Positions 38,211 through 48,162 of a stretch of 64,000 bases of DNA are shown piece by piece (the first letter of the stretch is position 1; every line of letters starts with the position of its first letter). The notes below the pieces were generated by a model. It saw only the letters and a program-made list of their open reading frames with translations, ran no database searches and was not told where the DNA came from. The DNA is from Portibacter lacus. GTDB lineage: Bacteria > Bacteroidota > Bacteroidia > Chitinophagales > Saprospiraceae. The stretch covers positions 218,749 through 282,748 of the forward strand of contig NZ_JAJNKA010000008.1 of assembly GCF_021533215.1 (NCBI RefSeq), given 5' to 3'. Position numbers and translations under genes: made by a program.

Positions 38211-39161
38211 TTATTGTAAATGAGATAAAATAAAATTGGCAGCATAAGTATTGAGCTCCTCGATGGACGGAGATATATTTGATCCACTAAAACTATGTCC
38301 AGCATTTTTAATGGTTAATAATTCAACGTCGGCCTTTTTTTCTTTTGCCACAGCTACCATATAGGTTGAGTTACTTATGGGTAGGGTAGTGTCCACGTCT
38401 CCATGAATTAGCAAAATAGGAGGACTATTTTCGTCCAGAAGTTCAGTCGGACTGAGCAACTCGGCCAATTCCGATTTCTCTTCTAGTGGCGCACCTAAAA
38501 GACGGACAAAAAGTTTTTCATCTTCAAAAATAGAACCTGGTCTGATGTCTGGATTCACGCAAGAAGTAAATGGAAAATAAGAAGCAATGCATTTAAAATA
38601 AAGAGGATACGCTGCCAATGCTGGGTCTCCTTTGAAATCGGAATCTTTGCTCAAAGCAGTCACTAAGCTTAAATGCCCTCCAGCAGAACCACCCCAAATA
38701 CCATATTTAATTTCATCTAATTTATATTGTGCTGCATTGTGTAAAAGAAAATGGGCTGCATCCTTAGCATCCACGACGGCTTCATAAGCAGTGATCTTTC
38801 CTCGTGCTTTTCTGTATTCTATTGTAGCACATATAACACCAGCGTCCAAGAGATTTTGCATCGTACCTAGGAATGATTTTTTCAATACGTTGTATTTGCT
38901 ACCGCCAGCCCATCCACCTCCATGTACATGCAGCATCCACGGATTTGCTTTTTTGATCTTGTCTGGTTCTGGGTAGAAAATAATCATATCTAATTCGATC
39001 CCATCTACCATTTTGTATACGATCGTTTCTTTGTGCTTAAAGGTCTCAAGAATATCCTTTTCCTTGTCGTTTTGTGCAAATGTAATGGGCAGAAAGGCTA
39101 ATAACACGGTTAGCATTAAAGCTGTTTTGGCCAAGGTTTTTGCTAGATTAGAACTGCTCAT
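38211..39161 (-). CDS. Secreted alpha/beta hydrolase (carbohydrate esterase-like)
   Basis: A 316-residue protein with a signal peptide (ending ITFAQ). Alpha/beta-hydrolase marks are the oxyanion block HVHGGGWAGG (about 78), the nucleophile elbow GGSAGGH (about 157), the acid in HGDVDTTLP (about 253) and the terminal His in NAGHSFSG (about 286). This matches the BD-FAE/acetyl-esterase group of Bacteroidota that removes acyl groups from polysaccharides. In this locus it could remove O-acetyl or other ester groups along with the SGNH esterase. It is 63 bp downstream of the GH92 gene. Confidence 0.87.
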   Translation of the reverse strand: MSSSNLAKTLAKTALMLTVLLAFLPITFAQNDKEKDILETFKHKETIVYKMVDGIELDMIIFYPEPDKIKKANPWMLHVHGGGWAGGSKYNVLKKSFLGTMQNLLDAGVICATIEYRKARGKITAYEAVVDAKDAAHFLLHNAAQYKLDEIKYGIWGGSAGGHLSLVTALSKDSDFKGDPALAAYPLYFKCIASYFPFTSCVNPDIRPGSIFEDEKLFVRLLGAPLEEKSELAELLSPTELLDENSPPILLIHGDVDTTLPISNSTYMVAVAKEKKADVELLTIKNAGHSFSGSNISPSIEELNTYAANFILSHLQ

Positions 39162-39224
39162 ATTTTTAATTGATCACTATTAAATGGTATAAAACTTATA
39201 ATTTCTCCAAAATCTACAACGCAA

Positions 39225-41576
39225 TTAATCCTTTTGCTTAAAAGAAGGAGGTGGCACCTTTATGCCCCATTCTTTATTGGGTTCTTTTCCTAGTTTCAAT
39301 TCTAAAACCCCTCCATTTGCAAAGTCATCATGGTAGAACCAACAGTTATCCAAATTGGCATTGTTTAATTTAGCGGATTGGATGTAATCATTGTCTGCCG
39401 AATTATTAGCCGTCTTTATTACAAATTTATCTCCTGGGTAATAGTCATTATTGAGATAAATGGTTAACTCATCAAAAATGGGACTCGTTATTTCATAGTA
39501 GGGTTTAACGGATGCTCCGCCATCTAATTCAAAAAGTCCCATTGCCATCAAAACACCGAGTGCTCCCATCTGCCCTTGATCCTCATCTCCATGGTAACCA
39601 CCATAAGGCGTAATGTCACCATATGTTTCTTTCACTTTTCTCATCCATTTTTGACTTAACCATGGCGCCCCAGAATAATTGAACAAATTTCCCATTCCGG
39701 TTCCGGGCTGGTTTCCGTAGTCTATCCAACTTGCAGCATGATTCTTATTCGCTCCTACAAAATGTAATTTTTCCCCTTTTACAAATGATGAATCTAAAAA
39801 TGCATTGTAGACATCCTTTCCTCCAAACAATTCGATCAAACCAGACATATCTTGAGGTACATAATGAGTATAAATCGCAGAATTACTTTCACAGAACCCA
39901 CGTGAATTGAAACTTTCTGAAACGGGTTTAAAGTCTTTGATCCAACTTCCATCCATTTCACGCGGATGTATCATTTTCGTTTCGGGATTCCATAGATTTT
40001 TATAATTCAATGAACGTTTCATAAATAGTGCATAGTCGTCTTCTTGCCCTAATGCTTTTGATAACTGAGCTAAACACCAATCTTGATAAGCATATTCCAT
40101 GGTCATCGAAGCGCCATCTTTGTGCCCTCCCTTTGCTTTTATTCCTTCTGGAACCCAACCTTGATCTATATAATATTGCATACCTCCGCCAAAAGCAGGA
40201 AAGTTGTGCTCGTAACCTGCGTGATCCCGAGAACCACCAACAAATGCATTTTTCCTTAAACCTTCATAGGCTTTTTCAATATCATAATTTCTAATTCCTT
40301 TATTATAGGCAGTTGCAAAAAAGGAGACTGAAGGGTCACCAATCATTACAAACGTATAATTTCCGCCTGACGGCCCACGTGGAATGAGCCCACCATTATC
40401 ATACATATCGACCATGGTGTTACAGAATCCATCCATCAGTTCAGGATAAGCCATCGACCACAAGATGTTGAGCGACCAGTGACTTCCCCACCAAGCGTCA
40501 AAATTGTAATGCGGAAATAATGGTTTTCCATCCTTATCTAGTCGTACCGTCCTTGTGACTGGGCTTTCGCCTGTCATATCTGTGTATTTTCCATCAAAGT
40601 CGCTAATGATTCGCCTCCCTAATAAAGCATGCCATAGATCCGTATAAAACTTGACTTGTTGTTTATGAGTTCCTCCTTTGATTTCAATTCTACTCAACCA
40701 ATCATTCCAAGTATCCAATGATTCATTAACGATTTGATCAAAATTCCAGTGGTCAATTTCGGCTTCTAGGTTTTTACGGGCTTGCTCTACACTCACATAT
40801 GAAATAGCAACTTTCATTAAAACCTCCTCTGCTTCGTCATTTTCAAAAAGCAATCCGACACCAGCATTTACACCTTGAATTGTATCGGTCTCTCCTTCAA
40901 GTAATGCTGCGTTTTCCCAACCTTTAAAGGAATCATATGGCACATTCAATTGAGCAATAAAGTAAATAGGTGTATCTTTTGGACGACGTCCAGTTTTACT
41001 TAGCACTTGAACACCTGCAATTTCTGTATCACTCACTTTCCAAACTTTTGAAAAGGTGGTAGGACCATGAGCTAATCTTGCCCCTGTGTCAAAAATGATA
41101 GATTTTTGGCTGTTTTCGGGAAACTTGTATCGGTGAAAACCCACGCGTGTGGTCGATGTTAATTCTACTTGGGTATCGTAATCTTTTAAATGGACTTTGT
41201 GATAGCCAGGTTTGGCGATTTCACCATCATGACTAAAAGCAGACTGATATTCATCCATCCCTAAGTGCCCTTTAAAATCACCTGTAGTAGGCATCACTGC
41301 AACTCCTGCCAACTGCCATGCATGAATATGGCTGAAACAACGGATAGAATCACTGTCATAAAGGTATCCCGAGCTCCAGGTTTTATCGGTGTCTGTATCT
41401 GGACTTAGGTTTACCATACCAAATGGCCTACTTGCTGAGTTAAAATAAAACCATCTGGAGTTATGCGTATCAACAAATGGATTCACTAAATCTACGGGTT
41501 TTTCCTGTGCCTTTATATTTGACAATAGACTAACACAGACAAATAAAATGAAATATTTTAAAGGATTAACTTTCAT
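39225..41576 (-). CDS. GH92 family alpha-mannosidase-like glycosidase
   Basis: A 783-residue enzyme with a signal peptide (ending NIKAQ). The opening VDLVNPFVDTHNS and RPFGMVNLSPDTD is the GH92 N-terminal beta domain. The helical catalytic domain carries WWGSHWSLNILW, PRGPSGGNYT, GNQPGTGMGNLFNYSGAPW, and the acidic block YHGDEDQGQMGALGVLMAMGLFE near residue 660, which corresponds to the family's GDED-type region. GH92 enzymes are calcium-dependent exo-alpha-mannosidases. The usual WGGSGGD-like core is modified, so the exact linkage is open. In this locus it likely removes mannose or a similar sugar from oligosaccharides in the periplasm. Confidence 0.85.
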   Translation of the reverse strand: MKVNPLKYFILFVCVSLLSNIKAQEKPVDLVNPFVDTHNSRWFYFNSASRPFGMVNLSPDTDTDKTWSSGYLYDSDSIRCFSHIHAWQLAGVAVMPTTGDFKGHLGMDEYQSAFSHDGEIAKPGYHKVHLKDYDTQVELTSTTRVGFHRYKFPENSQKSIIFDTGARLAHGPTTFSKVWKVSDTEIAGVQVLSKTGRRPKDTPIYFIAQLNVPYDSFKGWENAALLEGETDTIQGVNAGVGLLFENDEAEEVLMKVAISYVSVEQARKNLEAEIDHWNFDQIVNESLDTWNDWLSRIEIKGGTHKQQVKFYTDLWHALLGRRIISDFDGKYTDMTGESPVTRTVRLDKDGKPLFPHYNFDAWWGSHWSLNILWSMAYPELMDGFCNTMVDMYDNGGLIPRGPSGGNYTFVMIGDPSVSFFATAYNKGIRNYDIEKAYEGLRKNAFVGGSRDHAGYEHNFPAFGGGMQYYIDQGWVPEGIKAKGGHKDGASMTMEYAYQDWCLAQLSKALGQEDDYALFMKRSLNYKNLWNPETKMIHPREMDGSWIKDFKPVSESFNSRGFCESNSAIYTHYVPQDMSGLIELFGGKDVYNAFLDSSFVKGEKLHFVGANKNHAASWIDYGNQPGTGMGNLFNYSGAPWLSQKWMRKVKETYGDITPYGGYHGDEDQGQMGALGVLMAMGLFELDGGASVKPYYEITSPIFDELTIYLNNDYYPGDKFVIKTANNSADNDYIQSAKLNNANLDNCWFYHDDFANGGVLELKLGKEPNKEWGIKVPPPSFKQKD

Positions 41577-41730
41577 GAAATGTAATTATATATTGCTTTT
41601 AATTTATGCTTCCAGACCTTGTTTTTATAGCATTGCTTCCTGATACAACACTTTAGTACTCTGTATTAAGTTTCCTATTTTCAAGGTGTTTCGAAATTAT
41701 AACTATTCAAAATTTAAATTTAAAATAATT

Positions 41731-43542
41731 TCAATCTACTTTCTCCACATTTACAAAATAAGCACCGATCTCTTCTTGATCCGCAAGAACAAACCAGGTT
41801 TTCAAATTTGCACTTCCTTTCACTAGTTCGATGGAGAATTCTACATATTCCGCATCCGGATCTACCTTTTTCGATAAGTCTTGTCCTTGAATATTCAATT
41901 TAGCTTCTTGGATCGCTAATGCTTTCCCTTTCTTACTCGCACTAACACTGGTACCAGGAATTGCTGGGCGAATAGGTGCTTCTGCAGTGAGTGCAAGATG
42001 CGTTTCTTCTGGCCATCGTCTAAGCTTAATATGATAAGTGCCACTTTCAGCGATCTTTAATTGCCAGTATCCATTGTCTTTGTATCCTTGCCTAATGTGT
42101 CTTTGGTGCCATGGACTAACACTTTCAGTATGCCAGTCATGGCAGTATAACTTACTTGGATTTTCTGCTTCATGCCCCACGATGATGTAAGGTTGATCTT
42201 CATAGCTAGGTGAGATTTCTTCCCACCATTGATCATAATAAGTTTTAAATGCTTTCACTTTCTCTGGATATTGATCAGCAATGTTCGTTCGCTGCTCGGG
42301 GTCGCTTGAAAGATCATACAACTCTATTCCATCTATTAATCTCCACTTACCTTGCATTAATGAAGTCCTTCTCCAAGGCTCAGGTACTTCTACTCTTTGT
42401 GAATTTGTAATCACAATTCTGTCCGTGAATCCGTCTGCATTTCCTTCGATCAGAGGCTTCAAAGATTTGCCATCAAATTTTGTAGCAGGTTTCGTTTTAA
42501 GCCCACATAGCTCAACAAGAGTAGGTAGAACATCATAATGTGCTGTTAGCTCGTTGATGTCTTTTCCGACATTTATTCCTCCATCTTTCCAGTGAATGAA
42601 TAAGGGAACTCGATGTCCACCTTCATACTTGCTAGCCTTGATACCACGCATTCCTGCATTATTCCCTTTGATTACAAAACCATCCAGTCGATGTCCTTCC
42701 ACTTTAGCGCCTTGTGCGGTTCCATTATCTGTGGTAAAAATTATGATTGTATTATCCATAAGCTCTATAGACTTTAAGTATTCGACCATCTTCCCGAGAT
42801 TCTCATCTATATTAGCCAGCATTCCAAAGAAAGGCGCATGATGCACATTTTCATTATCCTTATAGGGATCTGAATATTTATCTTCCACAAAGTATGGTGA
42901 ATGGGCTGCATTAGTAGATAGATAGCAAAAGAAGGGTTCTTCTTTCTTTCCACCTATAAATTCCTGAGCATTTGAAAACCAAATATCAGTGCAGTAACCT
43001 TCATACTTCTTTAATGTTCCATTATGGAGATAAGTATCATCGAACAAGTCATTGTCCCAGTAATCCATCGTTTGCTCGATGCCGCCACCGCCATGCACGA
43101 GTACTTCGTCAAATCCCTTATCCTGAGGTCTAAATGGATAATTATCTCCTAAATGCCATTTTCCAAAGATTCCAGTTCGATACCCATTATCCTTGAAGAT
43201 CTGAGCCATTGTGGTTTCTCTTTCCAAAATTAAGGAACGCCCATTCACCGTATGCCATACACCTGTTCTATTAGAATGATGCCCTGTTAATAACGCCGCT
43301 CTAGTCGGTGCACAAGTAGGACTCACATGGTAGTCCGTAAATCTTGCACTAATGGAGTGTAATTGGTCAATATTAGGTGTTTGAATATGCGAATTCCCAA
43401 GACTAGCGATATCACCATATCCTTGATCATCTACTATGACCAACAATACATTAGGCTTGGAATCATCAGTTTTTGCTGGCGCTGTGAAACCACAGGAAGT
43501 CAACATTATAATGCTTAATATAAATAGTATTAAATTCTTCAT
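41731..43542 (-). CDS. Lipoprotein sulfatase, S1 family (C77-APTR), with C-terminal domain
   Basis: A 603-residue sulfatase with lipobox LTSC at about residue 17. Metal-site block VIVDDQGYGDIAS, active-site block CAPTRAALLTG with Cys77 (a threonine variant of the CxPSR motif), GIFGKWHLGDN and FTTDNGTAQG are visible. After the sulfatase core (about 1-470) a further beta-rich domain (about 475-600, GYWQLKIAESGTYHIKLRRW) follows, seen in arylsulfatases with an added C-terminal module. It is 3 bp downstream of another sulfatase gene, so the two are expressed together. The subfamily and the sulfate position cleaved are not assigned. Confidence 0.92.
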   Translation of the reverse strand: MKNLILFILSIIMLTSCGFTAPAKTDDSKPNVLLVIVDDQGYGDIASLGNSHIQTPNIDQLHSISARFTDYHVSPTCAPTRAALLTGHHSNRTGVWHTVNGRSLILERETTMAQIFKDNGYRTGIFGKWHLGDNYPFRPQDKGFDEVLVHGGGGIEQTMDYWDNDLFDDTYLHNGTLKKYEGYCTDIWFSNAQEFIGGKKEEPFFCYLSTNAAHSPYFVEDKYSDPYKDNENVHHAPFFGMLANIDENLGKMVEYLKSIELMDNTIIIFTTDNGTAQGAKVEGHRLDGFVIKGNNAGMRGIKASKYEGGHRVPLFIHWKDGGINVGKDINELTAHYDVLPTLVELCGLKTKPATKFDGKSLKPLIEGNADGFTDRIVITNSQRVEVPEPWRRTSLMQGKWRLIDGIELYDLSSDPEQRTNIADQYPEKVKAFKTYYDQWWEEISPSYEDQPYIIVGHEAENPSKLYCHDWHTESVSPWHQRHIRQGYKDNGYWQLKIAESGTYHIKLRRWPEETHLALTAEAPIRPAIPGTSVSASKKGKALAIQEAKLNIQGQDLSKKVDPDAEYVEFSIELVKGSANLKTWFVLADQEEIGAYFVNVEKVD

Positions 43543-43545
43543 CTT

Positions 43546-45006
43546 TTATTTTCTTGTCCAGATGTGACTACCACCCAATAATTCTTGATATTCATGCTCT
43601 AACATTTGTTTCATTTCCTCAAACTTCTGAGGTTCGTCCTTTATTAAATTCTTAGATTCTTCAACATCTTCTACAAGATTATAAAGTGAAAAATTACTCA
43701 TCTCACTTTCCTTCACGTAATCCTCATTGCCATCATAGAGGTTGTAGATCTTTGGTAGGGCCTCTCCGTTTTTAAGTCGTGCCATAATTTTCCAATCTCC
43801 ATCTCTCATTGCTAAGATCTGACTATTCATCGCATTGTAAAAACACCATAACAAGGGTTGTTCTCTTGTTAGCTCACCTGTTTCGAAAAAGCCAGTCAGA
43901 GATTGGCCATCCAACGTTCGCTCAGGTAGAGACGCCCCAGCAATTTCACAAAAAGTGGGCATGAAATCTAACGATGAAACAACTGCATCCGAATCTCCAT
44001 TAACCTTAAGTTTGCCTTTCCAGTTGATGACACAAGGTACTCTTATCCCTCCTTCATTTGTCCAAAGCTTCATCCCATATAAAGGCCCAGGTGATCCATA
44101 AGATCTTTGTGCTTTACTATATCTATAGAGTGCTTCCGCGCCATTATCGGAAGTAAAAATAATCAGAGTATTGTCTAAGTCATTTTCATCTAAATATTCA
44201 ACAAGCCGTCCAACTGCGATGTCTACATTCTCCACATTTGCAAAGAATTGAGCTTCATTTTCACTTCTTGAAACCGGTAGATATTTCTCGACCAATTCAC
44301 GTGGTGATTCAATCGGAACATGAGGTTCGTGGAATGCAACTTCAAGAAAAAATGGTTTGTCGCTTTCTTGTTTGTCTAACCAGCTCATCGCTTCATCCAC
44401 GATGATCTGGCAGCTAAAACCTTCTATCTGACCAACGTCCTCACCGTTACGCACAAAATTTCTTGGGTTTTCATGGCTTGGAACCGCGTTATTATGTGTT
44501 GCAAACCAATGGTCAAATCCTAATTCGTTTGGCCTAGGTTGGGCCTCACTATTAAACAATGAACTACAGTGCCACTTTCCCACCAAACAAGTGGCGTAAC
44601 CAACAGATTTTAGTCTTTGTGGAATAGTTGTTTCATCTTTTCTAAGGTGGACCAAATCTCTGTTGTTATCCAACTTCTTTTTGCCTCCTATGATAAAGTC
44701 ATAAATGCCCGCGCGATTAGGACTTCTGCCAGTAAGCAATCCTGCCCGCGATGGAGAACAAACCGGCGCAGCTGCATAAAAGTGGTTGAGTTTCACTCCT
44801 GTTTTAGCCAGTTTGTCAATATTCGGGGTTTCGATGTGAGGATGTCCGTAGCTGGCAAGGTCTCCGTATCCAAGGTCATCGCAGAGAAATACGATGATGT
44901 TCGGTTGATCGCCTTTGGATTTTTCATTACTACCTCCATTTTGAGCAAAGCTTAATGAAGTGCAAAGAAAAATTAAGCTTGCAAGTAGAAAATTCATTTT
45001 AGTCAT
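43546..45006 (-). CDS. Secreted sulfatase, S1 family (C83-SPSR)
   Basis: A 486-residue secreted enzyme with a signal peptide ending SLSFAQ. It has IVFLCDDLGYGDLASYG (metal site), PVCSPSRAGLLTG with Cys83 as formylglycine precursor, LVGKWHCSS, and TSDNGAEALYR. It belongs to the arylsulfatase-like S1 group. It directly precedes the 603-aa sulfatase gene with a 3-bp gap, and lies 156 bp after the GH29 gene. The pairing suggests two sulfate positions removed from the same oligosaccharide, but specificity cannot be read from sequence. Confidence 0.92.
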   Translation of the reverse strand: MTKMNFLLASLIFLCTSLSFAQNGGSNEKSKGDQPNIIVFLCDDLGYGDLASYGHPHIETPNIDKLAKTGVKLNHFYAAAPVCSPSRAGLLTGRSPNRAGIYDFIIGGKKKLDNNRDLVHLRKDETTIPQRLKSVGYATCLVGKWHCSSLFNSEAQPRPNELGFDHWFATHNNAVPSHENPRNFVRNGEDVGQIEGFSCQIIVDEAMSWLDKQESDKPFFLEVAFHEPHVPIESPRELVEKYLPVSRSENEAQFFANVENVDIAVGRLVEYLDENDLDNTLIIFTSDNGAEALYRYSKAQRSYGSPGPLYGMKLWTNEGGIRVPCVINWKGKLKVNGDSDAVVSSLDFMPTFCEIAGASLPERTLDGQSLTGFFETGELTREQPLLWCFYNAMNSQILAMRDGDWKIMARLKNGEALPKIYNLYDGNEDYVKESEMSNFSLYNLVEDVEESKNLIKDEPQKFEEMKQMLEHEYQELLGGSHIWTRK

Positions 45007-45162
45007 TATTCAAATTTTAGATGAAACAACTGTTTTAACCCAATTAATTTATTAATCTTAAATGGAGCAGGGTAAACAGTCTTTGTACTAATCATACCTT
45101 ACTTTTATAAAGTCAAAAGAGTAAAAATTGGCATAAAATAAGAGAAAGAAGGTTAATCATGT

Positions 45163-46545
45163 TTATTTTTTAAACTCTAATTTAATGACTGTTGCTATCT
45201 CATCAGGTGCTTGTTCAGGTAGATGAATGATTACCCGTTTATTGTTTTTCTCCACTTTTAATTCTGATCCTACGCCCACCAATAATGAAGCTTTTGCAAG
45301 GTCAAGATCCTCTGTAATGATCAATTTCCCATCAGTCGGCCAATCAAAAACATGAGCATAAATCACATTGCCTTTTTTAGTGTATCGTCCCCATTCTGGT
45401 CGATCAAATGGACTGGCCGATGCACCGTAAATAGATTCTCCATTGGCTTTGGTCCATTCTCCCATCGCTTTTAAGCGTCTAATACTTTGAGCTGGAAAAC
45501 GTCCGTAGCCGTCTGGACCAATATTCAATAGGAAGTTACCCCCTTTAGAAACGATATCAATCAGATTCTGAATAAGCTGTTCACTACTTTTCCATTTCGT
45601 ATCATCTGGCTTGTATCCCCAAGTTCGATTCATGGTCATGCAAGATTCCCAATCAGAATCAATTCCTGTAGCAGGTATTTCTTGCTCTGGCGTACCGAAG
45701 TCACCTGCGAATTCACCAGCTTTATCCATTCCTTCCATCCCGTTCCGACCTTTGTCAACTCTATTGTTAACGATAGTATTAGGTTGAATTTTCCTGATCA
45801 TATTATATAATTCCTTACCCATTTCCGTTGTATAATCTGCTATCCAATCGCCATCAAACCACACCACTCCGATGTCTCCATAATTGGTCAATAATTCTTT
45901 CACTTGTGGTTTTAGGTAGTTTTCATAGTACTTTGGAAATTCCGGATTCACTACAGATTGGTCTTTTTGTCCAGCATTGTAATTCGGGAATAAATTTCCT
46001 TGAGCTTGAGGATGGTGCCAATCGACAATGGAATGGTAAAAACAGAAAATAATGCCTTGTTTTTTGCAAGCCTCTGATAATTCTTTAATGATATCTCGTT
46101 TAAATGGAGAAGCGTCCATAATATCATAATCACTCACCTTTGAATCCCATAAAGCAAAGCCATCATGGTGCTTGGAAGTAATCACAATGTATTTCATCCC
46201 AGCATCTTTAGCCATTCTTACCCATTCATCCGCATCAAATAGTTGAGGATTAAACATGTTCGGAAATTGCTCATATTCTTCGATGGTATAATCAAGCTTA
46301 TCCATCGCCCATTCCGCTCCTCCTCCTGCAATCTGTTCTCCGCGTTCGCCCCCTATAATAGAATAAGCTCCCCAGTGAATGAACATCCCGAATTTGGCAT
46401 CTCGCCACCATTCCATTCTTTCATCGTCAGAAAGTTTTTCAACTTTTGAAATTTCCTGGATGGTTTGCCCATTTGCATGAAAAGTTAGTAAGATCATTGC
46501 AAATAACACAATCATTAAACTGCCTTTCTTAAATATATTCATCAT
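45163..46545 (-). CDS. GH29 alpha-L-fucosidase
   Basis: A 460-residue secreted enzyme with a signal peptide ending HANGQ. Family marks are WWRDAKFGMFIHWGAYS (about 46), KYIVITSKHHDGFALWDS, DYDIMDASPFKRDIIKELS, and the nucleophile block VVWFDGDW (about 228), where the first Asp aligns with the GH29 nucleophile. SKGGNFLLNIGPDGYG is also typical. It should remove terminal alpha-L-fucose, implying a fucose-containing substrate. At 460 residues it is near the minimum for GH29 (catalytic barrel plus small beta domain). It lies between the sulfatase pair and the GH28-like gene in the minus-strand arm. Confidence 0.92.
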   Translation of the reverse strand: MMNIFKKGSLMIVLFAMILLTFHANGQTIQEISKVEKLSDDERMEWWRDAKFGMFIHWGAYSIIGGERGEQIAGGGAEWAMDKLDYTIEEYEQFPNMFNPQLFDADEWVRMAKDAGMKYIVITSKHHDGFALWDSKVSDYDIMDASPFKRDIIKELSEACKKQGIIFCFYHSIVDWHHPQAQGNLFPNYNAGQKDQSVVNPEFPKYYENYLKPQVKELLTNYGDIGVVWFDGDWIADYTTEMGKELYNMIRKIQPNTIVNNRVDKGRNGMEGMDKAGEFAGDFGTPEQEIPATGIDSDWESCMTMNRTWGYKPDDTKWKSSEQLIQNLIDIVSKGGNFLLNIGPDGYGRFPAQSIRRLKAMGEWTKANGESIYGASASPFDRPEWGRYTKKGNVIYAHVFDWPTDGKLIITEDLDLAKASLLVGVGSELKVEKNNKRVIIHLPEQAPDEIATVIKLEFKK

Positions 46546-46622
46546 TTATTCTTTTTATTTCATTAATATCTATAGTTAGCTTTTCAGCCTTGAGATCGTT
46601 TATTAACTTAAGCTACCTGGTC

Positions 46623-48161
46623 CTATTCTACCTTAACATTTTTAACAAATTCGTTGATCGTAATCTGTTCTTTTTTGATCACCTTACCATCTAAAACTAC
46701 ATTTTCAAACATGATATCTTCAGCAGTATGATCTACATCATATCCTATGATCTCCATGCTGGCATGGTCACGAATAATGTATGGCTTCCAGTCGGAACCA
46801 TCTTGAAATCCAGTAAGACTTGTGTCAATCGGAGCGGATGTCGCAACAATATCTTTAAATATCACGCCTCTTATATTCCCTCTTTCTGGCGTTTTAGTCC
46901 ATCTTGTTTTTCCAATCCAAACTGAAATCAACCTTCGCGCCTCCTCGACACGAATGTTTTCAAATCTAATATTGCTCAATAATCCGTCGTCACAATGATA
47001 AACCCGTAATGCTGTTTCCCGTCCAACATCATGAATTACATCACAATCTTCAAATAGAACATCACTCACATTTTCTCTTAACTCAGCACCAATACTTAAG
47101 GCATGTGCTAATTCATTCCATAAAACACACTTTCGCACATGGATATCTCTAGCTTCTCCCTGTCCTGTTCTAGATTTTACCACTACTAAATCATCGAGAG
47201 TTCGAAAAAAACAGTTTTCAACCAACACTTTAGTACTGCTGGAAATGTCTACACCGTCAGAATTTCCCCGCCAGCCTATAATCTTTATGTTATCAATATG
47301 CAAATTCTTCGATCGCTTTATGGGAATGGTCCAGTGGCTAGGGTCATGAATTATGATGCCTTCTATTTTTATATCTTCTGAGTCTTTGACTAAAATCGTA
47401 TAGCGTCTTTTAGATCTCTTTATGTGTTGCTGGTCAATGATTCCTCGTCCTCTGATCTCAATATTCTTCCCATCTAAGATAAAAGTTGGTAGAAATCTCT
47501 CAGCACCATTCATGGCGACCATTTTTTCTTCATTCTGCTCTGTTATCCCCTTTATGTAAGCACCACCTGCTATGTATACTGTTGTGTTGTCCCCGATGAC
47601 CTTATTCACTACTTCGTGAACACCTGCTTCATAAAAGATAACATTCGGATCATCAGGGTCAGGTATATTTTCTTCGAATGGATTCGCAAATAAGTGTAAA
47701 GATTCGTGCCAGTCCCCATTGATCTCTATCGTAAGGTGTCTAGGATCGCCTAATGTAAAAGAGAGTTTTCTTCCGTCCACCTTCGCTTCAATTCCAAAAG
47801 AAGTAGGTAATATCTTAAAGCTCTCAATAGGAGTTGGATAGGTTACTTCAATATTCACTTTATCGTTCATATCCCATGAGCCATATGAAGCTATTCCAAA
47901 AGCACTAGCGTCTCTGCTTAAGCGTGGAATGGGGCCTTCTGGAGGAATGATGGCCTTGTACAATGGTACTTCTATACCTTCTACCTCCACTTGAAAATTT
48001 TGAGAAAGCTCGATTTCGCTGGGTGCAGGATATACTTTGACATGATCTTTTAGCTTATCAGCATACGCATCTAATTTTTCTGCACCGAAATTAAGAGAGA
48101 TAGAGATTATGCTGAATAGAAAACAGAATATGGAAAGTGATATTTTAATGAATATTTGCAT
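46623..48161 (-). CDS. GH28-like right-handed beta-helix glycosidase
   Basis: A 512-residue secreted protein with a signal-type hydrophobic N-terminus. Residues about 40-180 form a beta-sandwich (YPAPSEIELSQNFQVEVEG) and 190-500 a parallel beta-helix. GH28-type blocks are NSDGVD (D302, D305), LDD (D323, D324) and AHALSIG (His353, where polygalacturonases have GHG). The RIK substrate-binding block is changed to RVY (Arg386). It probably acts on a uronic-acid or related linkage rather than plain polygalacturonate; the exact family is uncertain. It begins one base after the stop of the second lyase gene, so the pair is translationally linked. Confidence 0.82.
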   Translation of the reverse strand: MQIFIKISLSIFCFLFSIISISLNFGAEKLDAYADKLKDHVKVYPAPSEIELSQNFQVEVEGIEVPLYKAIIPPEGPIPRLSRDASAFGIASYGSWDMNDKVNIEVTYPTPIESFKILPTSFGIEAKVDGRKLSFTLGDPRHLTIEINGDWHESLHLFANPFEENIPDPDDPNVIFYEAGVHEVVNKVIGDNTTVYIAGGAYIKGITEQNEEKMVAMNGAERFLPTFILDGKNIEIRGRGIIDQQHIKRSKRRYTILVKDSEDIKIEGIIIHDPSHWTIPIKRSKNLHIDNIKIIGWRGNSDGVDISSSTKVLVENCFFRTLDDLVVVKSRTGQGEARDIHVRKCVLWNELAHALSIGAELRENVSDVLFEDCDVIHDVGRETALRVYHCDDGLLSNIRFENIRVEEARRLISVWIGKTRWTKTPERGNIRGVIFKDIVATSAPIDTSLTGFQDGSDWKPYIIRDHASMEIIGYDVDHTAEDIMFENVVLDGKVIKKEQITINEFVKNVKVE

Positions 48162-48162
48162 T

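Noticed and set aside
44617..44955. 112-codon plus-strand frame
   Set aside because: Antisense shadow of the sulfatase at 43546.
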